Shown here: positions 15,483-23,258 of the stretch, in pieces
How positions within the stretch are numbered: the first letter of the stretch is position 1
Layout: each line of letters starts with the position of its first letter
Program-made: the position numbers and the translations under genes
Notes under the pieces: generated by a model
What the model was told of the DNA's origin: nothing
The model's input: the letters and a program-made list of their open reading frames with translations, nothing else
Databases searched by the model: none
Assembly: GCA_937924555.1 (NCBI GenBank)
Contig: CALDSN010000216.1
Span: 1 to 25,428 of the forward strand
Direction: 5' to 3'
Source of the DNA: an uncultured bacterium
GTDB lineage: Bacteria; Cloacimonadota; Cloacimonadia; Cloacimonadales; Cloacimonadaceae
Length of the DNA stretch: 25,428 nt

Positions 15483-16774
15483 TGACCAATAGAATACACT
15501 CTGAAATGACGGCTCACAAAAGCCGTCATTTCCTTTTGAGTATAGATTTTATCCTTCCTGTGCTGCTTTTGGTGGCAGTTACTATCCTTTTCCGGTTAAG
15601 CGATCTGGACATCAAGCTCCAAAGCATTTTCTACAGCCCGGATAGCGGTTGGGCATACAATAGCAATTCCCTTGCAAAATTCATCTACCACTATGGAAAC
15701 ATCCCCGCTCTGCTAACCTGTATCGGAGCTTTGCTTCTGTTTGTTTTGGGATACAGCAAAGCCCGTTTTCTCCCCTATCGCAAGGCGTGTATCTACCTGG
15801 TGCTCGCCATGATTGTTGGACCCGGCATCTTAGTAAACAGCATCCTCAAAGATAACTGGGGCAGACCCCGCCCTAGGGAGATAACACAGTTTGGGGGAGA
15901 ACATACCTATGAAGCTCCTCTTACTTATGACAGCTCCAGTCCGGGGAAATCTTTCCCCTGTGGTCATGCCACCATGGGGTTCTACTTTTTTGCCCTGGCT
16001 TTTGTCTTGCGCAAACACCGACCTTGCCTTGCCCGCAGGGTTTTGCTGTTTGCCATTCTCTGGGGCGGGATAATCGGTTGGGTACGCATGGGGCAAGGTG
16101 GACACTTTGCCAGTGATGTTCTCTGGGCAGGCTTACTGGTGTATCTCAGTAGCTTCATATTGTTTCGCGCTATGTCCCTCCAACATGAAGTGTTGTACCA
16201 ACCATCAGTAGCTGGAAACAGCTCCAAACTGAAGCTCTGGCACAAGCTGGTATTGTGCTTAGTAGGATTGCTGATAATCCTTGGGGTTATGCTTGCCACT
16301 CCATATTCTACAACAAAGGAGTATGCTATTAGCCCCGAAACAGGGATGAAGCAACTGGAGCTTAAGCTCGATGACGCAGATGTGGAGATATCATTTGCCC
16401 AACAAACAACATTTAGCTACAAGGCTGATGGATTTGGCTTCCCGGGCAGTAAGATTAGGGACAAGGTTACAGAAAGCCCAAACAATTTTACTTACCAACA
16501 CAGAATTAAAGGCTTCTTTACCGAGCTCGGAATAAAGGCAAACTTGAGCTTGGACAGCCTCTCGGTAAGCAGCAGTTCTGTTATTCTAGGTTCAGGTGAC
16601 GTAATCCTGAAGCTCCCGGCAACATTCCGGGATACACTTTTTGTTTCTCCCCGCTGTGAATTGCAGGAAGCCCTCGGCACCAAGGTTCAGATAAGCAATA
16701 CCAAGCCTTCTGCGGCTAAGCTCTGGATTGATGCCCCTTTCCTGAGGGTTAAGAAAAAAACTACTGGACAATAA
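15482..16774 (+). CDS. PAP2-family membrane phosphatase with exported C-terminal domain
   Basis: The first ~275 residues form a multi-spanning PAP2 (phosphatidic acid phosphatase type 2) domain with all three motifs: K123-x5-R-P-R-P (123-131), S157-F-P-C-G-H162, and R202-x5-H208-x3-D212. Such enzymes remove phosphate from lipids such as phosphatidic acid, undecaprenyl diphosphate or lipid A. A last hydrophobic segment (about 254-273) leads into a ~150-residue C-terminal region rich in beta-type alternation and serine, probably periplasmic and not recognised. The lipid A phosphatases LpxE/LpxF belong to this family, but the substrate cannot be assigned. ATG 15482 overlaps the rpsA stop (TAATG). 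The next ATG, 15506, lies inside a strong hairpin. A TTG after the hairpin would give a shorter protein. The true start is therefore unsure. Confidence 0.87.
   Translation: MTNRIHSEMTAHKSRHFLLSIDFILPVLLLVAVTILFRLSDLDIKLQSIFYSPDSGWAYNSNSLAKFIYHYGNIPALLTCIGALLLFVLGYSKARFLPYRKACIYLVLAMIVGPGILVNSILKDNWGRPRPREITQFGGEHTYEAPLTYDSSSPGKSFPCGHATMGFYFFALAFVLRKHRPCLARRVLLFAILWGGIIGWVRMGQGGHFASDVLWAGLLVYLSSFILFRAMSLQHEVLYQPSVAGNSSKLKLWHKLVLCLVGLLIILGVMLATPYSTTKEYAISPETGMKQLELKLDDADVEISFAQQTTFSYKADGFGFPGSKIRDKVTESPNNFTYQHRIKGFFTELGIKANLSLDSLSVSSSSVILGSGDVILKLPATFRDTLFVSPRCELQEALGTKVQISNTKPSAAKLWIDAPFLRVKKKTTGQ
15505..15537 (+). terminator. Terminator-like hairpin after rpsA, inside the PAP2 gene start
   Basis: A perfect 10-bp stem, aatgacggct (15505-15514) with agccgtcatt (15521-15530), has a 6-base loop and is followed by tccttttg. 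It begins 23 bases after the rpsA stop and resembles an intrinsic terminator, although the T tract is interrupted. It would limit readthrough into the PAP2 gene or act as an attenuator. Confidence 0.7.
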
Positions 16775-16819
16775 ATCACAGCTAAATCCAATGTTCCTAA
16801 ACCAATTGTAGGAGTTAAA

Positions 16820-17419
16820 ATGAAAAAAGGACTAATTGCCTTACTCGTTGTAGTTCTGTTAGTTATAATGGCAGCAGGATGGTTCGTAGGTCGCTATAAT
16901 ACAATTCAAAAAGAGAAAGTAAACGTGGAAAACGCTTGGGCACAAGTGCAAAATGTATATCAAACCAGATATGATCTCATCCCCAACCTAGTACAAACCG
17001 TGCAGGGTGCCGCAAACTTCGAGAAATCTACCTTGACCCAAGTAACTGAGGCACGTGCCAAGATGGGCGGAAGCATGAATCTGCCCCCTGAAGCCCTCAC
17101 CGATCCCCAAGCTTTCCAAAACTTCCAAGCCAACCAAGCAGGACTCAGCAGTGCTTTATCCCGTTTGATGGTGGTTGTGGAACGCTATCCCGAACTGAAA
17201 GCAAACCAAAACTTCTTGCAGCTTCAAGCTCAGTTGGAAGGGATGGAAAACCGCATCAGAACAGAGAGAATGCGCTATAACGACAGTGCAAAACTCTTCA
17301 ATCAGCTTATCGTAACCTTCCCCAATAACATCATCGCTAACATGATTAATGTGAAGGCTTTCCAATTCTTCCAAGCTGACACCGCCGCCCAAAGCGCTCC
17401 TAAGGTTGAGTTTAAGTAA
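16820..17419 (+). CDS. lemA: LemA family protein
   Basis: The 199-residue protein has one N-terminal membrane segment (residues 4-23) followed by the helical LemA domain. The domain shows the hallmark N-x-V-Q-x-x-Y-Q-x-R-Y-D-L-I-P-N-L-V-x-T-V (about 44-63), then E-x-x-x-L-x-x-V-x-x-A-R, and an N-x-x-I-x-x-x-R-x-x-Y-N-D-x-A-x-x-F-N segment ending in F-P-N-N. The N-terminus is predicted inside and the coiled domain outside the membrane. LemA's molecular role is poorly known. It often neighbours HtpX protease or TPM-domain proteins, neither of which is here. GTAGGAG precedes ATG 16820. The downstream ferredoxin gene starts on the very next base after the stop, so the four genes to 19097 look like one operon. 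Confidence 0.93.
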   Translation: MKKGLIALLVVVLLVIMAAGWFVGRYNTIQKEKVNVENAWAQVQNVYQTRYDLIPNLVQTVQGAANFEKSTLTQVTEARAKMGGSMNLPPEALTDPQAFQNFQANQAGLSSALSRLMVVVERYPELKANQNFLQLQAQLEGMENRIRTERMRYNDSAKLFNQLIVTFPNNIIANMINVKAFQFFQADTAAQSAPKVEFK

Positions 17420-17662
17420 ATGAAAGTCATACTGATATGTTTACTGGTAGCTATGTCAGTTCTAACCATGGCTGCCATCGCCCTGGATAAACCTCAGGTG
17501 CAAAAAAGCCTATGTGTGGGCTGTGCCGATTGCATAAAAGGCTGCCCCACCGGAGCAATAAGCATTCTAAACAGCAAAGCAACAATAGACCCGGATTTGT
17601 GCATAGATTGCAAAATTTGTGTGCGTGCCTGCACCTACCGGGCGATTAAGCCGGCAAAATGA
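17420..17662 (+). CDS. 2[4Fe-4S] ferredoxin with N-terminal membrane/export segment
   Basis: This 80-residue protein has two intact four-cysteine motifs typical of bacterial 2[4Fe-4S] ferredoxins: C32-x2-C35-x2-C38-x3-C42-P and C61-x2-C64-x2-C67-x3-C71. Unlike ordinary soluble ferredoxins, it starts with a lysine and a ~20-residue hydrophobic stretch (3-22, including C7) ending in A-I-A-L-D. That is either a signal peptide or a membrane anchor. There is no twin-arginine motif, which is odd for an exported protein whose cofactor is normally inserted in the cytoplasm. With one lysine before the hydrophobic stretch, an N-inside, domain-outside topology is suggested but not certain. The gene begins directly after the lemA stop and overlaps the next ferredoxin gene by ATGA. 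Confidence 0.9.
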   Translation: MKVILICLLVAMSVLTMAAIALDKPQVQKSLCVGCADCIKGCPTGAISILNSKATIDPDLCIDCKICVRACTYRAIKPAK

Positions 17663-17922
17663 AAGCATCATACATTCTAATTATCATCACCTTACTGGTT
17701 CTTCTCTTGGGCTTTGCCTGCAAGAGAGCTAACCTCACCACGGGAGCTACCTTGATAATCTACGAGGTAGATCAAAATAATTGTAACGGGTGTGGAGAAT
17801 GCATCCGGGTTTGCCCCAATGATGCCATTTATTGGAACAACCAAGGCAAAGCAGTTATCAACCAAGCTAAATGTACCCAGTGCGGGAAATGTGTGGCAGT
17901 ATGTCCAAACAGTGCTATCTGA
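17659..17922 (+). CDS. Second 2[4Fe-4S] ferredoxin with N-terminal hydrophobic segment
   Basis: The 87-residue protein again joins a hydrophobic N-terminus (residues 4-20) to two complete [4Fe-4S] motifs: C42-x2-C45-x2-C48-x3-C52-P and C72-x2-C75-x2-C78-x3-C82-P. The hydrophobic part ends L-L-G-F-A-C21-K-R, a poor but possible lipobox. Lipid anchoring at C21 is one option. A simple membrane anchor is another, and K22-R23 just after the segment could then favour a cytoplasmic ferredoxin domain. Sequence identity to its neighbour outside the cysteines is low, so it is not a fresh duplicate. The start ATG at 17659 overlaps the previous stop (ATGA), and its 3' end overlaps the outer-membrane protein gene by 22 bases. 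Confidence 0.9.
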   Translation: MKASYILIIITLLVLLLGFACKRANLTTGATLIIYEVDQNNCNGCGECIRVCPNDAIYWNNQGKAVINQAKCTQCGKCVAVCPNSAI

Positions 17923-19097
17923 TCTTTATCTTCGTTCTGCTTGCCCTCGCTTTAAATGCCGAGGTTCAAATTCAATCCGGTCTATTTTCTGTTAATGGAA
18001 ATGGTGACAACACCTATTTGAATCAAACCCGCATCGATGCGAATTACCAACTGTTACCTCAACTAAGCTTGCTTTACAGTGCGAAGCTCGATGCTGCTGA
18101 CCGTAAACTGGGCAATTTTCCCCAGAACAAGTGGCTTAGCAATTATATGGGGGTAGATTACCGCAGCAAGCATCTGCAAGTGAGTGCTGCTTACCGCAAT
18201 CTTGCCTTTGGCACTGCCCAATCCCTGCCTCTGTATCAAGAATGGCGAGGTGATTTGGAACTGGCAAGAAAGATGCAACACCAAACTCAAATCGAGGCAA
18301 AAAGCAGCTTCGGTGGAATGGAGCTTTCTGCTTTTGGCATCCACAAGCATCTGGATACCACTCCCACAGAATACGTGTTTAATTTCGATACCTTCGAGAT
18401 GGAAGCTGTGCAGATGCCCGATAGAGCATTTGATGATGCCTATTACGGAGTTCAGGCAGCATATAGAGTTACCCCCTTCCTAGACCTTAGAGCCGGAACA
18501 GACATCCAGCAGGCGAATTTCACTAAAAACGAAATATACGACATCAATACAGTTGCCTTCGGTGCTCAGCTTCAGTTAGAGCCGAAGGCGACCACCAGGA
18601 TAAGCGGTAGTTTCGATTGGGAAAACCGTGCCGGGGAAAATCTTGAGCCGGTTACCCGTAATATGTTCTACACCTCTCTCAGGTTACAACAGAGCTTGGG
18701 GATGAACATCAACGGGTTTATCAGCTTGCTGAACACCAGTTGCACGGATGATGAGATGAGTGACCTATATCTCATCTCAAACCAGATTAGAAGCCAAGTG
18801 CAATATCACTTCAGCTACGACCCCAATCAAGCATCATACCTCAATGCCGGGCTTAAACTTAGCCCGGAATTCCGTACCAACACCTATTTCGGTGAGGGTC
18901 AATTTCTGCTGATGAACCATCTATACGCCATGCTGAACTTCAAACGGATTGAACGCTCGTTAAGCAATTATCAAGCAAAAGTGAGCTTCTTCCCGAGTCC
19001 CTTTACCGAATGCTTTCTGCAATATACTATCAGCAGTCCCGATAATGGTGATAAATCACTAAACTATCTTGGGGTGGGAACCAGTATTAGATTGTAA
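17901..19097 (+). CDS. Predicted outer-membrane beta-barrel protein
   Basis: The 398-residue product begins with a signal peptide (M-S-K-Q, hydrophobic core to about residue 19, cleavage near A-L-N-A before E-V-Q-I). The rest is alternating polar/hydrophobic strands with many Y, F and W residues separated by short turns, the look of a porin-like barrel of roughly 14-18 strands. Examples are L-S-L-L-Y-S-A-K-L-D-A-A, H-L-Q-V-S-A-A-Y-R-N-L and T-R-I-S-G-S-F-D-W-E. I do not recognise a specific family. The chosen ATG 17901 lies within the end of the second ferredoxin gene. An upstream in-frame ATG (17871) would place ten unsuitable residues before the signal peptide. It shares an operon with two membrane ferredoxins and LemA. 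No terminator was seen after it. Confidence 0.8.
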   Translation: MSKQCYLIFIFVLLALALNAEVQIQSGLFSVNGNGDNTYLNQTRIDANYQLLPQLSLLYSAKLDAADRKLGNFPQNKWLSNYMGVDYRSKHLQVSAAYRNLAFGTAQSLPLYQEWRGDLELARKMQHQTQIEAKSSFGGMELSAFGIHKHLDTTPTEYVFNFDTFEMEAVQMPDRAFDDAYYGVQAAYRVTPFLDLRAGTDIQQANFTKNEIYDINTVAFGAQLQLEPKATTRISGSFDWENRAGENLEPVTRNMFYTSLRLQQSLGMNINGFISLLNTSCTDDEMSDLYLISNQIRSQVQYHFSYDPNQASYLNAGLKLSPEFRTNTYFGEGQFLLMNHLYAMLNFKRIERSLSNYQAKVSFFPSPFTECFLQYTISSPDNGDKSLNYLGVGTSIRL

Positions 19098-19174
19098 CCT
19101 TAGATGCTGCTACTTCGCTTGCTATTAGATAAAAGCTAAGCTGCTTCTCTTGTTTTGTACTATCAGAATAATTG

Positions 19175-19202
19175 TGGACACAGAAGAATTTTAGCTTATA
19201 TT
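19175..19202 (+). promoter_or_regulatory. Possible promoter for mscS
   Basis: TGGACA (19175-19180) and TATATT (19197-19202) are spaced by 16 bases in the 139-base gap before mscS, giving a leader of roughly 28 bases. The fit to a sigma-70-like promoter is reasonable, but lineage-specific consensus is unknown. Confidence 0.35.
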
Positions 19203-19236
19203 ATGAGTGTAATGAGCTTGAGAGAACGAGGAACCA

Positions 19237-20070
19237 ATGCTACCAGAAATTAATGTCGTGAGGTATATGCAGGATTATTTCACCCCGGACAGGGTAAGTT
19301 TACTTGTGCGCGTAGTATTAATCTTGGTCCTCGGCATCCCTTTAGTGCGGTTACTTCGCAAGCTGGTACGCAGATTGGTGAAGGATAGGCTTTCTTTACA
19401 GAGTGAGCAATTGGTGGTACGCGCTGTTTATTACATCAGTATCCTCATCATCGTTATCAGTGTCTTGAATGAGTTTGGCTTCAAACTCTCAGCTCTGTTA
19501 GGTGCAGCCGGCGTGTTTGGCATCGCCATTGGTTTTGCCTCTCAAACCAGCGTTTCCAATATCATCAGTGGCATCTTTCTCATTTCAGAAAAGCCCTTCA
19601 TTATTGGCGATATAGTGCAGATTGGCTCCACCCTGGGCACCATCATATCCATAGACCTCTTATCCATTAAACTTAAAACTGAAGACGGCAAATATGTGCG
19701 AGTCCCCAACGAGACGATGATTAAAACAGAGGTTATCAACATCACCAAATACCCCCATCGCCGAGTCACTATCACCGTGGGAGTATCGTATCAAAGTGAT
19801 CTTCCCAAAGTGCTGGGCGTTCTGCAGGATATAGCTGCGCAAAATCCCCTTGCCCTGCAAGATCCTGAACCCTTGGTACAAATAGATAGCTTTGGAGAAT
19901 CCAGTGTTAATATAAAATTTGGTGTGTGGACAAACCAAGAAAACGTTATTATATTAAGAAACGCTCTCATGCTTGGCATCAAAGAGCGTTTTGATATAGA
20001 GGATATAGAAATCCCCTACCCTTACATGAATGTGATTCACGAGGGTAAGAGAGCTAACAACAACACATGA
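19237..20070 (+). CDS. Small-conductance mechanosensitive channel, MscS family
   Basis: MscS channels open under membrane tension to release solutes after osmotic downshock. The 277-residue length matches E. coli MscS (286). Three hydrophobic segments lie near 18-38, 62-80 and 84-115. The third is the pore helix, with the typical Gly/Ala pattern (G-A-A-G-V-F-G-I-A-I-G-F-A-S-Q-T-S-V-S-N). The cytoplasmic beta domain follows with F-x-I-G-D-I-V-Q-I and V-P-N-E-T-M-I-K, then the C-terminal alpha/beta part ending I-E-I-P-Y-P. GAGGAACC lies before ATG 19237. The HAD phosphatase gene follows after 22 bases, so the two may be co-transcribed. Confidence 0.94.
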   Translation: MLPEINVVRYMQDYFTPDRVSLLVRVVLILVLGIPLVRLLRKLVRRLVKDRLSLQSEQLVVRAVYYISILIIVISVLNEFGFKLSALLGAAGVFGIAIGFASQTSVSNIISGIFLISEKPFIIGDIVQIGSTLGTIISIDLLSIKLKTEDGKYVRVPNETMIKTEVINITKYPHRRVTITVGVSYQSDLPKVLGVLQDIAAQNPLALQDPEPLVQIDSFGESSVNIKFGVWTNQENVIILRNALMLGIKERFDIEDIEIPYPYMNVIHEGKRANNNT

Positions 20071-20092
20071 ATATAAGAAAAGGAAGTGAAAA

Positions 20093-20797
20093 ATGAATGC
20101 GAAACCCAAAATCAAAGCCATTATCTTCGATTTAGATGGCACCTTGATCGATAGTATCCAGGATATCGCAGATGCCATGAACCGCTCGTTGAAAGATCTT
20201 GGATTCCCGGAACACCCAGTGGAGGATTACAAGGGTTTTGTAGGTAGTGGGCTTAATCAACTGGCAAAAAAAGTCTTGCCGGAAAAGAACCAGGACAATA
20301 AAACCATCGATGCCTTAGCCAAGAAGTTCTGGGATCACTATGATGTGATGTGGTATCTCCACACCAACATCTATCCCGGAGTGCTGTACCTTATCCAGCT
20401 TGCTGTTGCCCGCAAAATGAAGCTGGCAATCCTTTCCAACAAAGCACACTATTTCACCAAGAAGATGATTCGTCATTTCTTCCGCGGTGCCATGATCCGT
20501 CACACCAAGAACCCCTTCGGCATCTATAGCGGTGAAGAACCCGGCACACCCATTAAACCGGATCCAACCTCTGCCTTGGAGCTTGCCTCCCGCATGAAAG
20601 TTAAACCGGAATATGTTGCCTTCATCGGCGATTCCGATATCGACATGAAAACTGCCAAAAACGCCGGCATGATTGCCGTTGGAGCAGCTTGGGGATATCG
20701 TACCAAAAAGGAACTTGAGGATGCAGGTGCGGACATGGTGTTCGACAACCCCACTCAAATGACTGCCTGGTTGGATGCTCAACCCCTTTGCCCATGA
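20093..20797 (+). CDS. HAD-family phosphatase, phosphoglycolate phosphatase-like
   Basis: The 234-residue protein has the four HAD motifs: D13-L-D15-G-T-L (nucleophile and general acid), L-S-N-K (motif II), K-P-D-P (motif III lysine) and G-D-S-D-I-D (motif IV). A helical cap lies between motifs I and II, as in Gph and PGMB-type subfamily IA enzymes. Phosphoglycolate is the usual annotation for this pattern, but HAD specificity cannot be settled from motifs. AGGAAG sits before ATG 20093. The stop overlaps the start of the YjbQ gene (ATGA at 20794), so the two products are probably made together. Confidence 0.88.
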   Translation: MNAKPKIKAIIFDLDGTLIDSIQDIADAMNRSLKDLGFPEHPVEDYKGFVGSGLNQLAKKVLPEKNQDNKTIDALAKKFWDHYDVMWYLHTNIYPGVLYLIQLAVARKMKLAILSNKAHYFTKKMIRHFFRGAMIRHTKNPFGIYSGEEPGTPIKPDPTSALELASRMKVKPEYVAFIGDSDIDMKTAKNAGMIAVGAAWGYRTKKELEDAGADMVFDNPTQMTAWLDAQPLCP

Positions 20798-21210
20798 AGC
20801 ATTATCGCAAAGAACTACATATCAATACCGATACTCGACGGGACTTTGTAAACATCACTTCCGATGTGCGGAAAGCGGTGCAGCAAAGTTCCGTTAGAGA
20901 GGGTTTATGCCTGGTTAATGCCATGCATATCACTGCTTCGGTGTTCATCAACGATGACGAAAGCGGCTTACATGCGGATTTTGAGAAATGGCTAGAACAG
21001 CTTGCCCCGGAGAAACCTCATTCGCAATACCGTCACAACGGCTTCGAGGATAATGCCGATGCTCACCTGAAACGCCAGATTATGGGCAGAGAAGTAGTGG
21101 TTGCCATCACCAATGGAGATTTGGATTTTGGTCCTTGGGAACAAATCTTCTATGGTGAGTTCGATGGCAAGCGCAACAAGCGAGTGTTAATCAAGATTAT
21201 CGGTGAGTAG
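20794..21210 (+). CDS. YjbQ/UPF0047 family protein
   Basis: This 138-residue protein matches the YjbQ (UPF0047) family, compact trimeric beta proteins linked to weak thiamine-phosphate synthase activity. Visible hallmarks are N-A-M-H-I-T-A-S-V-F-I-N-D-D-E-S-G-L, then Y-R-H-N, N-A-D-A-H-L-K-R-Q-I-M-G-R-E-V, and the C-terminal G-D-L-D-F-G-P-W-E-Q-I-F with E-F-D-G-K-R-x-K-R-V. The ATG at 20794 overlaps the preceding stop. A TTG two codons earlier is in frame but less likely. A strong bidirectional terminator follows within 30 bases. Confidence 0.93.
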   Translation: MKHYRKELHINTDTRRDFVNITSDVRKAVQQSSVREGLCLVNAMHITASVFINDDESGLHADFEKWLEQLAPEKPHSQYRHNGFEDNADAHLKRQIMGREVVVAITNGDLDFGPWEQIFYGEFDGKRNKRVLIKIIGE

Positions 21211-21234
21211 CTTTAGCTCTCCCCACTTTACAAG

Positions 21235-21264
21235 AAAAACGGCTATCTCATGATAGCCGTTTTT
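21235..21264. terminator. Bidirectional rho-independent terminator
   Basis: A perfect stem, aaaaacggctatc (21235-21247) with gatagccgttttt (21252-21264), has a 4-base loop and carries T tracts in both directions. It sits between the YjbQ gene (plus) and the outer-membrane protein gene (minus) and serves both converging transcripts. Confidence 0.95.
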
Positions 21265-21287
21265 CTTTCTTGTCCTTATCAAAGTGC

Positions 21288-21890
21288 TTAATCAAAGAAG
21301 TAGTAAATACCAGCCTGCGGAATATACATCTTGAAATCGCCCTCTTGGTTCACTGTCATAGGCATCTCAGCCGCAAAACTGAAATTACTGCCAAACTTCA
21401 GCTCAAAACCAAGCCCACCCCCGATGTAATACTTGTTTTCTATCTTGCTTTCCTTGCGCACATTGCCATTATACACATACTGGTAGCTTCCCATATTCTG
21501 CAGAATATAATCCTGCTCCAGCATCACTTTACGGGAGATTAACCAGGATGTCCCGCCAAAAACATAGAAGTTGCCATTGGGCTTCTGTCCCAGTATGTGC
21601 AGATAGTTTATCCCAAAGTTAAAGTTGGTCTTGCGGCCATCCTCATACAGGGTTATTGCAGGAGCATTGTTCTGATAATCGTAGTAGGGACTGGAGAAAT
21701 TATTTTCGTTATTCCCCGTGGATAATGCCCCAATTGTACCCTGCCAACCATTCTTGCCATCAATATATCGATAACTGAATCCATTGGCAGATACCGTGCC
21801 AAAATGGAATCCCAAACCCTTACGCGCTTCTGCCTGCAAAGAACCCAACAGGGCAGTAAGCAAAATCACTATCAATAGTATTCTTTTCAT
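21288..21890 (-). CDS. Small outer-membrane beta-barrel protein, hypothetical
   Basis: The 200-residue product has a clear signal peptide (M-K-R-I-L-L-I-V-I..., cleavage near S-L-Q-A before E-A). The mature part is a compact beta-strand protein. It is rich in G, Y, N and F with alternating strands such as L-G-F-H-F-G-T-V, F-N-F-G-I-N-Y-L-H and Y-I-G-G-G-L-G-F-E-L-K-F, and ends in aromatic residues (I-Y-Y-F-F-D). This fits an 8-stranded outer-membrane barrel of the OmpW/OmpA-barrel size class. No specific family is recognised. ATG 21890 is preceded by GAGGTAAAG. It converges with the YjbQ gene at the shared terminator and diverges from the secreted protein at 22061. Confidence 0.8.
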   Translation of the reverse strand: MKRILLIVILLTALLGSLQAEARKGLGFHFGTVSANGFSYRYIDGKNGWQGTIGALSTGNNENNFSSPYYDYQNNAPAITLYEDGRKTNFNFGINYLHILGQKPNGNFYVFGGTSWLISRKVMLEQDYILQNMGSYQYVYNGNVRKESKIENKYYIGGGLGFELKFGSNFSFAAEMPMTVNQEGDFKMYIPQAGIYYFFD

Positions 21891-22060
21891 CTTTACCTCA
21901 CTGGTTATATATCCTAATTAGCCTGCTCTTCCCGTCAAGTACAATCTGCCACACCAAGTCTGTTCAATAATTTCCTCGCACATGGAATGCTGCTTGCAAA
22001 TGTAAAACCTCTCTTAAGCAGGGTGTTGTTTCACTCCCTGTTACTAGTGTTGGAGTTAAT

Positions 22061-23143
22061 ATGAAAAAGCTTATTGTACCTATCATCTTACTTATCGTTC
22101 TCAGCCTCTGCTTTGGGGACATCCTGAATGGAGAGGATTCCATCATCGGTGGTTTACTGGGCGACCGCGCAGAGGGCAACCTTGCCTTCAGTGTACGCAC
22201 TGCCACCTATAATGGACAATATGCGCCCAGAAATGCCGGTGCCATCTGGATCACCAACTCTCAAAACCAGTTCGTTAAAACCATCAAGAAATGGGCAAGC
22301 AACTATCAATATACCCTCATCCGCTGGATTGCCAGTTCGCAACAAAATACCACTGGTGCCATCACCTCTGCATCCCTTAATTCGCATCAACTGCATAACA
22401 TCACCTGGAACGGGAAGAACTATCAAGGCACCGAAATGCCCGATGGCGATTACAAGGTGAATATCGAATTTACCGAGCATAACGCCAGCTCCGGCAACAT
22501 GGGCAAATTCAAGCAAGTTACCTTCACCAAAGGCAGTGCCCCCGTTAACCTCACTATCCCCAACGAGACCTATTTTAGGGATATGAACCTCACCTGGACA
22601 CCAACCATCGTTAATGGCACGATTAGTGGTGTGGTTACTTCCGATACCGGCAGCCCCATCTTCGGTGCCATCATCCTTGCCGGCTCCGTAAGCGCATTCA
22701 GTGCCGCTGATGGCAGCTACAGCCTCTCCCTCACTCCCGGCTCATACAATATAAGCTGCATTATGGATGGCTTTGTTACCCAGGAGATTATGAACTATTC
22801 CGTAAGCGCAGGCTCCGCCAACACCCTGAACTTCGGCATGCTGCCTGTCAGCAATAGTGACGACATTCTGCCTACTGTCAACCAGATTATCTCCCCCGCC
22901 TACCCCAATCCTTTCGCCGATCACACCGTTATTCTGCTTAATGCCAAAAGCCCCGGCATCCTGAAAGCTGCGGTATATGACCTCAAAGGCAGATTGGTGA
23001 AACGCCTCAGCCCCAGCTCAGCCGAATCCATCACCTGGGATGGCAAAGATAAGGAAGGCAGATACTGTGTAAACGGAGTTTACTTCATCAAAGTGAATAG
23101 TGGCAATAGCCAAGCAGTTCGCAAAGTAATCCTGCAGAAATAG
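22061..23143 (+). CDS. Secreted DUF2271-like protein with carboxypeptidase-regulatory and sorting domains
   Basis: This 360-residue protein has a signal peptide (M-K-K-L-I-V-P..., cleavage near F-G-D). Residues ~40-165 resemble DUF2271, a periplasmic domain with Y-A-P-R-N-A-G-A-I-W-I, F-V-K-T-I, I-x-W-x-G-K-N-Y-x-G-x-x-x-P-D-G-D-Y-K-V. Residues ~185-250 look like a carboxypeptidase-regulatory beta-sandwich (G-T-I-S-G-V-V-T...D-G-S-Y-S-L-S-L-T-P-G-S-Y-N-I). The C-terminus is a FlgD/type IX-like sorting domain (A-Y-P-N-P-F, V-Y-D-L-K-G-R-L-V, W-D-G-K-D, N-G-V-Y-F-I-K-V). It is likely exported to the cell surface. DUF2271 proteins are sometimes tied to PepSY/FMN-transfer genes, none of which are seen here. 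ATG 22061 has GGAG seven bases upstream. A terminator follows. Confidence 0.88.
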   Translation: MKKLIVPIILLIVLSLCFGDILNGEDSIIGGLLGDRAEGNLAFSVRTATYNGQYAPRNAGAIWITNSQNQFVKTIKKWASNYQYTLIRWIASSQQNTTGAITSASLNSHQLHNITWNGKNYQGTEMPDGDYKVNIEFTEHNASSGNMGKFKQVTFTKGSAPVNLTIPNETYFRDMNLTWTPTIVNGTISGVVTSDTGSPIFGAIILAGSVSAFSAADGSYSLSLTPGSYNISCIMDGFVTQEIMNYSVSAGSANTLNFGMLPVSNSDDILPTVNQIISPAYPNPFADHTVILLNAKSPGILKAAVYDLKGRLVKRLSPSSAESITWDGKDKEGRYCVNGVYFIKVNSGNSQAVRKVILQK

Positions 23144-23186
23144 CCGGGAAACCATACTGTAAAAGCATTTAGAACAGATTTACCTA

Positions 23187-23217
23187 AGAACGGGTTTACC
23201 TGCCCGTTCTTTTTTTC
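23187..23217 (+). terminator. Rho-independent terminator
   Basis: The stem agaacggg (23187-23194) pairs with cccgttct (23203-23210) around an 8-base loop, followed by seven T and further T-rich sequence. It ends the secreted DUF2271-like gene. Confidence 0.93.
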
Positions 23218-23258
23218 TTTTTTTTCGCCAAAAGACTTTAATTTTGCGTCTCTTGCCT

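Noticed and set aside
13377..15529. Long minus-strand open frames opposite rpsA
   Set aside because: They are shadows of the repetitive E/P/V-coding and S1 repeats. The S- and T-rich products are the expected complement of acidic coding sequence.
21891..21940. Promoter for the small outer-membrane protein (TTGACG on the minus strand)
   Set aside because: The only AT-rich partners are GGATAT at 18 bases and TATATA at 21 bases; neither gives both a good box and good spacing.
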